A DNA stretch of 6,525 nucleotides from JAWXCM01 sp034408745 (lineage in GTDB: Bacteria > Acidobacteriota > Terriglobia > Bryobacterales > Bryobacteraceae): assembly GCA_034408745.1 (NCBI GenBank), contig JAWXCM010000418.1, positions 1-6,525 of the forward strand, given 5' to 3'. Under the pieces are notes generated by a model. It made no database searches. It saw only the letters and a program-made list of their open reading frames with translations, and was not told the DNA's origin. The translations under genes and the position numbers were made by a program. Shown here in pieces: positions 1-6,259 of the stretch (positions are counted from its first letter, which is position 1; each line of letters starts with the position of its first letter).

Positions 1-111
1 ACTGGGCGCGGTCCTCGCGCATTCCTATGGTCAGGCCGCCCAGCGAAACGTCAGCTCGCCTCACGAATTGACCGCGCTATTTCGTAAACTGAGGCTAGAG
101 AAGAGAATCAC

Positions 112-411
112 ATGGAAGCGTTGACCGACTTGGCGACTATTTATCTCGGCTTGGGCATATTCACCTCAAATACACTTCTGCGTCGGCATGGCTGGATTGA
201 GGGGAATATGGAAGGTTGGCGGGTTAGCCGCAAAGGCTACATCAGTCCGGAAATGGCCGGATGGGCACTTAGCATTTTCGCCTGGAACCGTGGCGAAACA
301 AAACCTGACTGGGCTCGCCACCTAGCGGCCGACGGGAGGTCGTACGTCAAACAGGGCCTGCGATACCTCGAACAGACTCACGATTCATCCTTCAACATCG
401 ATCGGGTATAG
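112..411 (+). CDS. Hypothetical protein, probably the C-terminal remnant of a longer gene
   Basis: A 99-residue ORF starting at ATG 112 and ending at TAG 409-411. It has no signal peptide or convincing membrane segment. The first part (TDLATIYLGLGIFTSN, about residues 5-20) is hydrophobic and helix-like, followed by a Gly/Trp-rich segment (HGWIEGNMEGWRVSRKGYIS, residues 26-45) and a Trp-containing helix with NRGETKPDWARHL (about residues 59-71). The segment reads like the interior and end of a larger globular protein. From memory, similar stretches follow a zinc-peptidase-like helix in some long hypothetical proteins, but I cannot verify this here. An in-frame TAA at 85-87 blocks extension upstream, while a different frame is open from position 2 to 124, so a frameshifted or decayed gene is possible. 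The purine-rich AGAAGAGA before the ATG is only a weak ribosome binding site. Function unknown. It may be a real small gene or a fragment. Confidence 0.45.
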   Translation: MEALTDLATIYLGLGIFTSNTLLRRHGWIEGNMEGWRVSRKGYISPEMAGWALSIFAWNRGETKPDWARHLAADGRSYVKQGLRYLEQTHDSSFNIDRV

Positions 412-528
412 TTACGCCGACCCTCGACCTTGTGCTGCTTCGTAAAGGAGGGGTTTGGGGAGCAACAGAACCCGATTCCTCGGTTGACCATTCGTTTGTG
501 ACTTAACTCGCCGAACCGCCGGATGCGT

Positions 529-581
529 TCCCGCCGCCGGTGGTGCGGGAGGGGATAAGATGTGAGGCTCACCCCTATCCC
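529..581. promoter_or_regulatory. Two consecutive hairpins upstream of the receptor gene
   Basis: The first hairpin pairs TCCCGC (529-534) with GCGGGA (545-550) around a 10-nt loop. The second pairs GGGATA (552-557) with TATCCC (576-581), and inside it lies the palindrome GTGAGGCTCAC (562-572). Neither is followed by a T tract, so they do not look like intrinsic terminators. They lie 53-105 nt upstream of the candidate -35 box. The 11-bp palindrome could be an operator half-site pair or part of an RNA structure. No regulator family can be named from it. Confidence 0.25.
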
Positions 582-633
582 GATTCTGTCCAGCCAATTG
601 TCACACTCGCGAAATTAGACTGTATGAACACAT

Positions 634-662
634 TTAACCGCAGTATAGTGTAGGGGTATACA
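634..662 (+). promoter_or_regulatory. Candidate sigma-70-type promoter for the receptor gene
   Basis: TTAACC (634-639) and TATACA (657-662) match the -35 and -10 consensus at four of six positions each, with an ideal 17-nt spacer. They lie about 55 nt upstream of the receptor ATG in the most AT-rich part of the gap. A second -10-like hexamer, TATAGT (644-649, five of six matches), lies within the spacer but has no good -35 at the right distance (TTAGAC at 615-620 is 23 nt away). Either could be used. The call is by consensus only. Confidence 0.35.
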
Positions 663-717
663 GCAGACCGCGTCGCTTCTGTCAACCTCTGTTACGAAAC
701 TCGCCATAGGAGAACAC

Positions 718-3700
718 ATGCGATTCACGACAAACCTTAACCGGTGGAGCTCGGCCTTTTTGCGGTTGGCTTTCGGCGCTTTGCTACTGGCGCTCACACC
801 CCTCACGGCTCAATACACCACGGCCAGTCTAGGCGGCGCCGTTTCCGATTCCTCCGGCGCCATACTGCCGGATGCCAAAGTCACGGTGCGTAACGTGGAA
901 ACAGGGTTTACGCAGACCGTCAATTCCGGTCCCGCCGGCGCCTACTTGTTTTCCCGCCTCCCGGTGGGTGCCTATTCCCTGAGTGTGGAAAAGCAGGGCT
1001 TCTCCACCTACGTGCAGGATGGCCTGCGGCTCACCGTGGACCAAATGGCAAACCAAAACGTTTCCCTGCAGGTGGGGCAGGTAAGCGAGCGCATCACGGT
1101 GACCGCTGAAGCCGAACTGATGCAGACGCGCACTTCCACCGGCGGCCAACTGGTCAGCAAGAAGAGCATCGAAGAACTGCCGCTACAGGGGCGCCGTCCC
1201 GAACGGCTGGTCTACCTGGCGGCCGGAACCGTCGACCTGGGGCGCAACGCCTGCCGGATCTGCGGCCATGGCGGCGTCTATCCCGGCCAGGAAACCGCCG
1301 GCGTCAATGGCGCCGGCATCGGCCAGGTGAACTTCCAATTGGACGGCACCAGCCACAACGACACCTACCTCAACGCCAGCCTGCCGTTTCCAAACCCCGA
1401 TACGGTGCAGGAATTCAACCTGCAATCGAGCAACTTTTCCGCGGAATTTGGCAATGCCGCCGGCGGCGTGGTGAACATCGTGGCGCGCTCGGGCACCAAC
1501 GAAATCCACGGCACGGCGTTCAACTTCCTGCGCAATGGTGCGCTGAACTCCCGCCAGTTCTTCGCTCCCGTGCAGGATTCGTTGAAGCGCAACCAGTTCG
1601 GCGGCACCATCGGCGGGCCCATCGTGAAGAACAAGCTGTTCTACTTCGGCAGCTACCAGGGCACGCGGGTCCGCAACACCCCCGCCGGTATCATTCGCTT
1701 CGTACCCACCGCCGCCGAGCGCACTGGCGATTTCTCCGCACTATCCCGGCAATTGGTGGATCCGGTGAGCCGCCTACCAGTGCCGGGCAATCGCATTTCC
1801 GCCAGCCGCCTTAACCCCGTATCGAACTACTTCCTGAACTGGATTCCGCTGCCCAATGGACCAGCCGGACAGCTCACGTTCCCTGGCGTCCCCATCCAGG
1901 AGACCGAAAACCAGTACATGGCCAAGGTCGACTACAACACGGGCAGCCACCAGTTGGCCGGACGCTTCTTCATGACCGATTTCGAACGCCCGGCGGGCAT
2001 TCCCGGCGAGCGCGAGAACATCCTGGCAGCACGGTCCGGCAACGAAGTGCGGGTGACCAACCTCTCGTTGAACCACATCTACGGGCTGCGCCCGACGCTA
2101 CTAGCCAACACAACTTTCGGCATGAACCTGCAGCGCGGCGGCAGCCTGTCGGGCGCGCCCTTCGGCTTCAAGACCGCGGGGGCAAAGGTGGTGGGTCCGG
2201 AAGACTCGCCGCTGAAGGCCCCGCCGGCGTTGAACCTTTCGGTCACCGACGGCTTTGGCATCGGCACCGGCCATCGCGGCATTTTTGACCGCGGCGACTA
2301 CACCATTCGCGAAGTGGTCACCTGGATCAAAGGCAAGCACGACTTCCGCTTCGGCGGTGAAGCCGTACGCGTCCACAATCCCATCAACAACACCTTCCAG
2401 ATGATGGGCAACTACACCTTCAATGGGCAGCTCTCGGGCAATGGCTTGGCCGACTTCATGTTCGGACGCGCGTCGGAGTTCCGCCAGGGCGGCGGCGAGT
2501 TTAAGGATCTGCTCGGCACCCGCTGGAGCTTCTTCGTTCAGGACAACTGGCGTGTCACCAACCGCCTGACGCTGAATCTGGGCGTGCGCTGGGATCCCTA
2601 CCTGCCCTACTACGATAGACAAGGCCGCGTTGTCTGCTTCCAGCCGAATTCGGGGCAGCGCTCGCAGCGCTATCCGAATGCGCCAATCGGCATGCTCTAT
2701 GGCGGTGAAACGCCCGACGTCGGCTGTCCGCAGGCCGGCTCGCGATCCGACTGGGCCAACATCAGCCCGCGCCTCGGCTTTGCCTACCGGCTGACCGACG
2801 ATGGCCGCACCAGCCTGCGCGGCGGGGTCGGCATCTTCTACACCCCCATCCAAACCAGCAACATGAATCCCTACACCAACATTGCACCGTTCGCCGGTAC
2901 CTTCACCATCAACGACGTGGCGTTTGAGGATCCCTATGGCAGCACGGGTATGGCCAACCCCTTCCCGGCCAACTTCGGCCCCACCGTGCCGGGCAAGGAT
3001 TTTGTGTTCTTCCCGAACAACGATATCCGAGCCTACTTCGCCCCCGATTACCAGATTCCGCAGCTTGCCTCCTGGAGCCTGCGCCTCGAGCGGCAGTTCG
3101 GCAAGGATTGGGTTGCCAGCGTCGCCTACATCGGCAACAAAGGCACCTTCCTGCAGTACAACATCGATGAGAATCCCGCCATCTTCCGGCCCGGCGCCAC
3201 GGTGGGCAATACGCAGCAGCGGCGGATCTATCCCGATTTTGCCCGCGTGCGGCGCACCGATTCGGGCGGCAACAGCCAATTCCACTCCGCGCAGTTCAAC
3301 CTGGAAAAGCGCTTCGGCCGGGGTTACTCCATCCTGACGAACTATACCTGGTCGCGCACCATTGACGATGCTCAGGGCGGCAGTGATGTCACTAATCCCT
3401 TCAATCGCCGCCACAATCGCGGCCTCGCCACCGAGGACATTGAGCACAATTTCAAGTTCTCGAACATTTATGACCTGCCCCGGTTCAACGTGCAGGGCTT
3501 CGGCGGCAAAGTGGTAAACGGCTGGCAGGTGAACGCGATCGTGATTGCCCAGAGCGGCTTTCCGTTCACGGTCACCAGTGGCCGTGACAACTCTTTCAGC
3601 GGCGTTAATCTGGACCGCGCGGATTTCCTCGGCGGGTCGGCGACGCTGCCAAGCGGTCGCACACGGGATGAACAACTGCTCCGCTGGTTCGACATTTCGA

Positions 3701-3975
3701 AGTTCACGGCCAATGCCATCGGCACGTTCGGCAACTCGGGGCGCAACATCGTCCGCGGGCCGAATTTCTTCCAGACTGACTTCAGCGTGATCAAGAACAC
3801 GGCGGTCAATGAGCGGTTCAACGTGCAGTTCCGGGCCGAGTTCTTCAATCTGCTCAACAACGCCAACTTCCGCATTCCGAACTCGAATGCGGCGTCAGCG
3901 CAATTCGGCCGCGTCACCCAAGTGGTGGACGAAAGCCAGCGCATCGTCCAGATGGCGCTGAAACTGTCGTTTTGA
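718..3975 (+). CDS. Oar-like TonB-dependent outer-membrane receptor with carboxypeptidase-regulatory-like domain
   Basis: A complete 1085-residue protein. Residues 1-31 form a signal peptide (positive n-region, LALTPLTA, likely cut after A31). Residues about 33-117 are a carboxypeptidase-regulatory-like Ig fold (SLGGAVSDSSGAILPDAKVT, then PAGAYLFSRLPVGAYSL). A TonB-box-like ERITVTA lies at 124-130. The plug follows, with the DGTSHND loop at 209-215 and an EFGNAAGGVVNIVARSGTNE motif at 243-262. The rest is beta-barrel with alternating aromatic strands, ending RIVQMALKLSF with the terminal Phe expected of outer-membrane barrels. Length is usual for Acidobacteriota Oar-like receptors (about 1000-1200). 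The start is fixed by AGGAG (708-712) 5 nt before the ATG and by the signal peptide. The family moves substrates across the outer membrane using TonB-ExbBD energy; the ligand here is unknown. It has four cysteines, C179/C182 in the plug as a CxxC and C640/C670 in the barrel half, likely disulfides. A secreted hydrolase gene lies 94 nt downstream. Class assignment is firm; substrate is not. Confidence 0.95.
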   Translation: MRFTTNLNRWSSAFLRLAFGALLLALTPLTAQYTTASLGGAVSDSSGAILPDAKVTVRNVETGFTQTVNSGPAGAYLFSRLPVGAYSLSVEKQGFSTYVQDGLRLTVDQMANQNVSLQVGQVSERITVTAEAELMQTRTSTGGQLVSKKSIEELPLQGRRPERLVYLAAGTVDLGRNACRICGHGGVYPGQETAGVNGAGIGQVNFQLDGTSHNDTYLNASLPFPNPDTVQEFNLQSSNFSAEFGNAAGGVVNIVARSGTNEIHGTAFNFLRNGALNSRQFFAPVQDSLKRNQFGGTIGGPIVKNKLFYFGSYQGTRVRNTPAGIIRFVPTAAERTGDFSALSRQLVDPVSRLPVPGNRISASRLNPVSNYFLNWIPLPNGPAGQLTFPGVPIQETENQYMAKVDYNTGSHQLAGRFFMTDFERPAGIPGERENILAARSGNEVRVTNLSLNHIYGLRPTLLANTTFGMNLQRGGSLSGAPFGFKTAGAKVVGPEDSPLKAPPALNLSVTDGFGIGTGHRGIFDRGDYTIREVVTWIKGKHDFRFGGEAVRVHNPINNTFQMMGNYTFNGQLSGNGLADFMFGRASEFRQGGGEFKDLLGTRWSFFVQDNWRVTNRLTLNLGVRWDPYLPYYDRQGRVVCFQPNSGQRSQRYPNAPIGMLYGGETPDVGCPQAGSRSDWANISPRLGFAYRLTDDGRTSLRGGVGIFYTPIQTSNMNPYTNIAPFAGTFTINDVAFEDPYGSTGMANPFPANFGPTVPGKDFVFFPNNDIRAYFAPDYQIPQLASWSLRLERQFGKDWVASVAYIGNKGTFLQYNIDENPAIFRPGATVGNTQQRRIYPDFARVRRTDSGGNSQFHSAQFNLEKRFGRGYSILTNYTWSRTIDDAQGGSDVTNPFNRRHNRGLATEDIEHNFKFSNIYDLPRFNVQGFGGKVVNGWQVNAIVIAQSGFPFTVTSGRDNSFSGVNLDRADFLGGSATLPSGRTRDEQLLRWFDISKFTANAIGTFGNSGRNIVRGPNFFQTDFSVIKNTAVNERFNVQFRAEFFNLLNNANFRIPNSNAASAQFGRVTQVVDESQRIVQMALKLSF

Positions 3976-4003
3976 AACACTGCTTGGGATGCTTTCCGGT
4001 ATT

Positions 4004-4058
4004 TTCCGATGGACGAGCGCACCCTGCGGTGTGCCCGTCCACCGGAACTGCTTTTTTT
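4004..4058 (+). terminator. Long intrinsic-terminator-like hairpin between receptor and hydrolase
   Basis: The left arm 4004-4022 pairs in perfect register with 4029-4047: TTCCG, TGGACG and GCGCAC against GTGTGC, CGTCCA and CGGAA. There are two A-C mismatches (4009/4042 and 4016/4035) and one G-U pair (4019/4032). An extra C-G pair (4023/4028) leaves a CTGC tetraloop. After a 4-nt CTGC spacer comes a run of seven T (4052-4058). The T run ends one base before the hydrolase Shine-Dalgarno. It lies 28 nt after the receptor stop. The strong stem and T tract fit rho-independent termination on the plus strand. The short gap between stem and T run would weaken it, so partial read-through into the hydrolase is plausible. 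Confidence 0.7.
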
Positions 4059-4062
4059 GGAG
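4059..4062 (+). promoter_or_regulatory. Shine-Dalgarno that fixes the hydrolase start
   Basis: GGAG, 7 nt before ATG 4070, immediately after the T7 tract of the terminator hairpin. The next in-frame ATG upstream (3989) has no comparable purine-rich site, and its 27 extra codons would run through the hairpin. The site therefore supports 4070 as the start. Because it touches the terminator, the ribosome site and termination point are physically linked. Confidence 0.65.
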
Positions 4063-4069
4063 ACGAACT

Positions 4070-5836
4070 ATGAGATTAGCCTTCATGTTGGTTGGGATGG
4101 CCGTGGCCGCGATGGCCGAGGTGGCCAAAGTCGATCGCCGCAACACGGACCTGCCGGGCACCGATACGCATTTCCAGACCCGTACCTATCGCACGCTGGC
4201 GGAGTGGCAGGCGCGCGCCGAGCATCTGCGGAACCAGGTGAAGTCGGCCGCGGGGCTGTTGCCCATGCCACCGAAAACGCCTCTAAGAGCGCAGGTATTC
4301 GGGCGCATTGCTTATAAGGATTACTCGATTGAGAAGGTCTACATCGAGACGCTGCCGGGCTTCTACTTGGCCGGCAACCTCTACCGCCCGCTTGGCCGCC
4401 CGGGGCGTCATCCGGGCGTGCTGGCCCCACATGGACACGCCCAGTACGGCCGCCTGGAGCATGGGCCGCTGTTCTCGGTTCCCGCTCGCGGCATCAACAT
4501 GGCTCGCCAAGGGTACGTCGTGTTCGGCTATGACATGGTGGGCTATAACGACACCGTTCAGATGCCGCACGTGTGGGGCGGGCAGCGGGAGTTGCTGTGG
4601 TCGTTCGGACCGCTGGCGCTGCAGACCTGGAACTCAATTCGCGCGCTGGACTTTCTGGAATCGCTGCCCGATGTGGATCCCGAACGGCTGTCAGTGACCG
4701 GCGAGTCGGGCGGCGGCACGCAGACGTTCATGCTGACCGCGGTGGACGAGCGGCCGAAGGTATCGTCGCCGGTGAACATGATCTCAGCGATCATGCAGGG
4801 CGGGTCGCCGTGTGAGAATCAGGCCAACCTGCGCGTCGGGACCGATAACGTCGAGATTGCCGCACTGATGGCACCCCGGCCGATGCTGATGGTGGCGGCT
4901 ACCGGCGATTGGACCAAGAACACGCCGCGCGAGGAGTATCCCGCCATGAAGGCGATCTACGCGCTGTATGACCGGGCGTCGTCGGTGGAGACCGTGCAGT
5001 TCGATTCCCCCCATAACTATCACAAGGAAAGCCGCGAGGCTGTCTACAAGTTCTTCGCCAAGCACGTGCTGAAGGACCCCAATGCGGACCAGTACAGCGA
5101 GACACCCATCCGCTCGGAGAAGTTACAGGACCTGATGGTGTTCCATGCGCGCGGCTTGCCGGAAGGCGCGCTCACCGAAGCGCAGATCATCGAACAGTGG
5201 ATCGCCATGGGCCGGCGTCAGAACGAGGAGACACGCGATCCGGAGCAGTTCCGCCAGAGGCTGCGGTATGCCATTGGGGCAGAAGTGCCCGCCCGCGTGG
5301 AGAGTGAGAACGGCGGTGGAGGAAGGGTGTACCTGGGCCGTCCCGAGGCAGGCGATCGTGTTCCCGCCATCTGGCTGCCGCAGGCCGGGGTGGCCGGTGT
5401 GACCGTGGTGGTGCATCCTGAAGGTGCGGAGAAGGCGCGCGCCTCGGCCGAAGCCAAGGAAGCGATCGCGGCCGGCCGATCGGTGCTTTTGCTTGACGCC
5501 TTCCAAACGGGAGCGGCCGCGGTCCCCCGCAACACCAACGGGCGGCACTTCCTGACCTTCAATCGCAGCGAGGATGCGCACCGCCTGCAGGACATCGTCA
5601 CCGCGCTGGCGTTCGTGCGGCAGTCCGGGGCGAAGGACGTGGCACTGGCAGGGACGGGGAGGGCAGCGGTGTGGGCCCGGTTTGCTGCGGCGCTGGCCGC
5701 TAAGCCTCTAAAGTTAAAGGCCGATGGCGGTGCGTTCCGGGGCACGGATGAGGACTTTGTTTCGCAGTTCTTCATTCCCGGCATCCAGCGCGCGGGCGGC
5801 TGGAAGGCGGCGCTATTGCTGACCGAAGGAATGTAG
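4070..5836 (+). CDS. Secreted two-domain alpha/beta hydrolase, acetyl-xylan-esterase-like
   Basis: A 588-residue protein from ATG 4070. Residues 1-16 form a short signal peptide (MRLAFMLVGMAVAAMA, likely cut before E17), so it is predicted to act in the periplasm or outside. The first alpha/beta hydrolase domain spans roughly 70-340. Visible elements are APHGHAQYGR (119-128, oxyanion-side loop), the nucleophile elbow GESGGGT with Ser213, Asp280 in ATGDWTKN and His315 in DSPHNYHKES, giving a full Ser-Asp-His triad. The second region (about 415-588) looks like another, degenerate hydrolase fold: where a GxSxG elbow would be expected it reads AGTGRAA (527-533), so it is probably non-catalytic. 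The family is related to acetyl xylan esterases and dienelactone-hydrolase-like proteins. The substrate is likely an ester, possibly on a glycan, but this is inference. An ORF from ATG 3989 would add 27 residues without a signal peptide at its N-terminus and would cross the terminator hairpin, so it is rejected. The gene sits 94 nt behind the receptor on the same strand. Confidence 0.85.
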   Translation: MRLAFMLVGMAVAAMAEVAKVDRRNTDLPGTDTHFQTRTYRTLAEWQARAEHLRNQVKSAAGLLPMPPKTPLRAQVFGRIAYKDYSIEKVYIETLPGFYLAGNLYRPLGRPGRHPGVLAPHGHAQYGRLEHGPLFSVPARGINMARQGYVVFGYDMVGYNDTVQMPHVWGGQRELLWSFGPLALQTWNSIRALDFLESLPDVDPERLSVTGESGGGTQTFMLTAVDERPKVSSPVNMISAIMQGGSPCENQANLRVGTDNVEIAALMAPRPMLMVAATGDWTKNTPREEYPAMKAIYALYDRASSVETVQFDSPHNYHKESREAVYKFFAKHVLKDPNADQYSETPIRSEKLQDLMVFHARGLPEGALTEAQIIEQWIAMGRRQNEETRDPEQFRQRLRYAIGAEVPARVESENGGGGRVYLGRPEAGDRVPAIWLPQAGVAGVTVVVHPEGAEKARASAEAKEAIAAGRSVLLLDAFQTGAAAVPRNTNGRHFLTFNRSEDAHRLQDIVTALAFVRQSGAKDVALAGTGRAAVWARFAAALAAKPLKLKADGGAFRGTDEDFVSQFFIPGIQRAGGWKAALLLTEGM

Positions 5837-6259
5837 TGCGGGCTGGGTTGGGAGTGGGCCGGAAAGGCTGCGCACTTGTGGCTTTTCACCCAAACCCTCT
5901 TCCGCTGGGTCCTTATTCTTTAACGACTTGGATTTGGCGCGAAGCGAGCAGCCTTAAAGGCGGTTCAGTTGAGTCATCCTAGACTCATAGCTCCCCTCGT
6001 GAATCTGCGGGTGGCCAACTCGAAGGGGATTTTCCAAAAGCCACTCACAATGGGGATGAAATCCGATAGACTCATGACCTGCAGTCAGTTGCGGTTGATA
6101 TTTGTTCGCCACATGACTCCGCGCCAAACGGGCTCAGTAGGCCCCTCTTCGCTCCGCGCGCGGAGGGGAGAGGCCCGACTAGGGGTAGTAGGAAACTCTG
6201 AGAGACCGGGGGCTCGGCCAGTGGCGGCGGGGCGAGGAACGGCCGGTAGTGGCCGCTGA
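5837..6259. other. Noncoding region between hydrolase and transposase fragment
   Basis: No supported gene in this 423-nt gap. It holds a weak imperfect hairpin just after the hydrolase stop (GGGTT and GGG at 5845-5852 against CCC and AACCC at 5889-5897) without a clean T tract. A small hairpin at 5970-5987 pairs TGAGTC with GACTCA. A 9-bp direct repeat TAGACTCAT occurs at 5980-5988 and 6067-6075. A strong palindrome lies at 6138-6181. CGGCC/GGCCG forms a hairpin at 6240-6255, just beyond the transposase stop. A 96-residue plus-strand ORF (5969-6259) has no recognisable content and is largely the translation of the palindrome and its GC-rich flank. The right part is likely the end of the insertion sequence and its border, but I could not identify a terminal inverted repeat. 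Confidence 0.55.
6138..6181. repeat. REP-like GC-rich palindrome
   Basis: The core CTCCGCG (6152-6158) and CGCGGAG (6159-6165) form a perfect 14-bp palindrome. After a single G-G mismatch (6151/6166), CCTCTTC (6144-6150) pairs with GGAGAGG (6167-6173) with one T-G wobble. TAG (6138-6140) and CTA (6179-6181) can close the outside. The result is a long, GC-rich hairpin on both strands. There is no T run on either side, so it is not a standard intrinsic terminator. This shape resembles the repetitive extragenic palindromes scattered in many GC-rich genomes. A single copy is visible here, so its repeat status is unproven. It could also be the end structure of the neighbouring insertion sequence. 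Confidence 0.55.

Larger units (their letters stand above)
412..717. other. Noncoding region upstream of the receptor gene
   Basis: No supported gene lies in this 306-nt gap. The short minus-strand ORFs here have no recognisable content. The region holds two adjacent hairpins (529-550 and 552-581), an AT-richer stretch at about 611-665 with a candidate promoter, and the receptor's Shine-Dalgarno at 708-712. A purine-rich AAAGGAGG at 444-451 looks like a strong ribosome binding site but is not followed by a usable start codon. The frame of the preceding ORF stays open after its TAG, from 412 until a TGA at about 499-501, without resembling a known protein. Confidence 0.6.

Noticed and set aside
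444..451. AAAGGAGG as a ribosome binding site for an unlisted small gene
   Set aside because: No ATG, GTG or TTG lies at a suitable distance with an open frame of meaningful length after it.
412..597. Overlapping minus-strand ORFs of 61 and 64 residues upstream of the receptor
   Set aside because: Low-complexity Pro/Ala/Arg-rich translations, mutually overlapping in different frames, with no supporting start signal.
1252..1269. Possible heme c attachment motif in the receptor plug
   Set aside because: The residues read C-R-I-C-G-H, so the His is one position too far for CxxCH.
2101..3675. Long 524-codon minus-strand ORF opposite the receptor gene
   Set aside because: It is a shadow produced by GC-rich codon use on the plus strand. 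Its translation is a run of Ala/Val/Gly/Glu without domain features, and the plus-strand receptor is unambiguous across the whole stretch.
3989..4069. Upstream ATG extending the hydrolase by 27 residues
   Set aside because: No ribosome binding site of note, the extension would run through the terminator hairpin, and it would bury the signal peptide that starts cleanly at Met 4070.
5845..5920. Intrinsic terminator after the hydrolase gene
   Set aside because: The hairpin is imperfect, with a bulge and a large interior loop, and the following bases are mixed pyrimidines and not a T tract. It may still slow polymerase, but I cannot support a terminator call.
5969..6259. 96-residue plus-strand ORF after the hydrolase
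   Set aside because: No ribosome binding site or recognisable domain; its second half is the translation of the palindrome and a GC-rich flank, and the composition changes abruptly along it.
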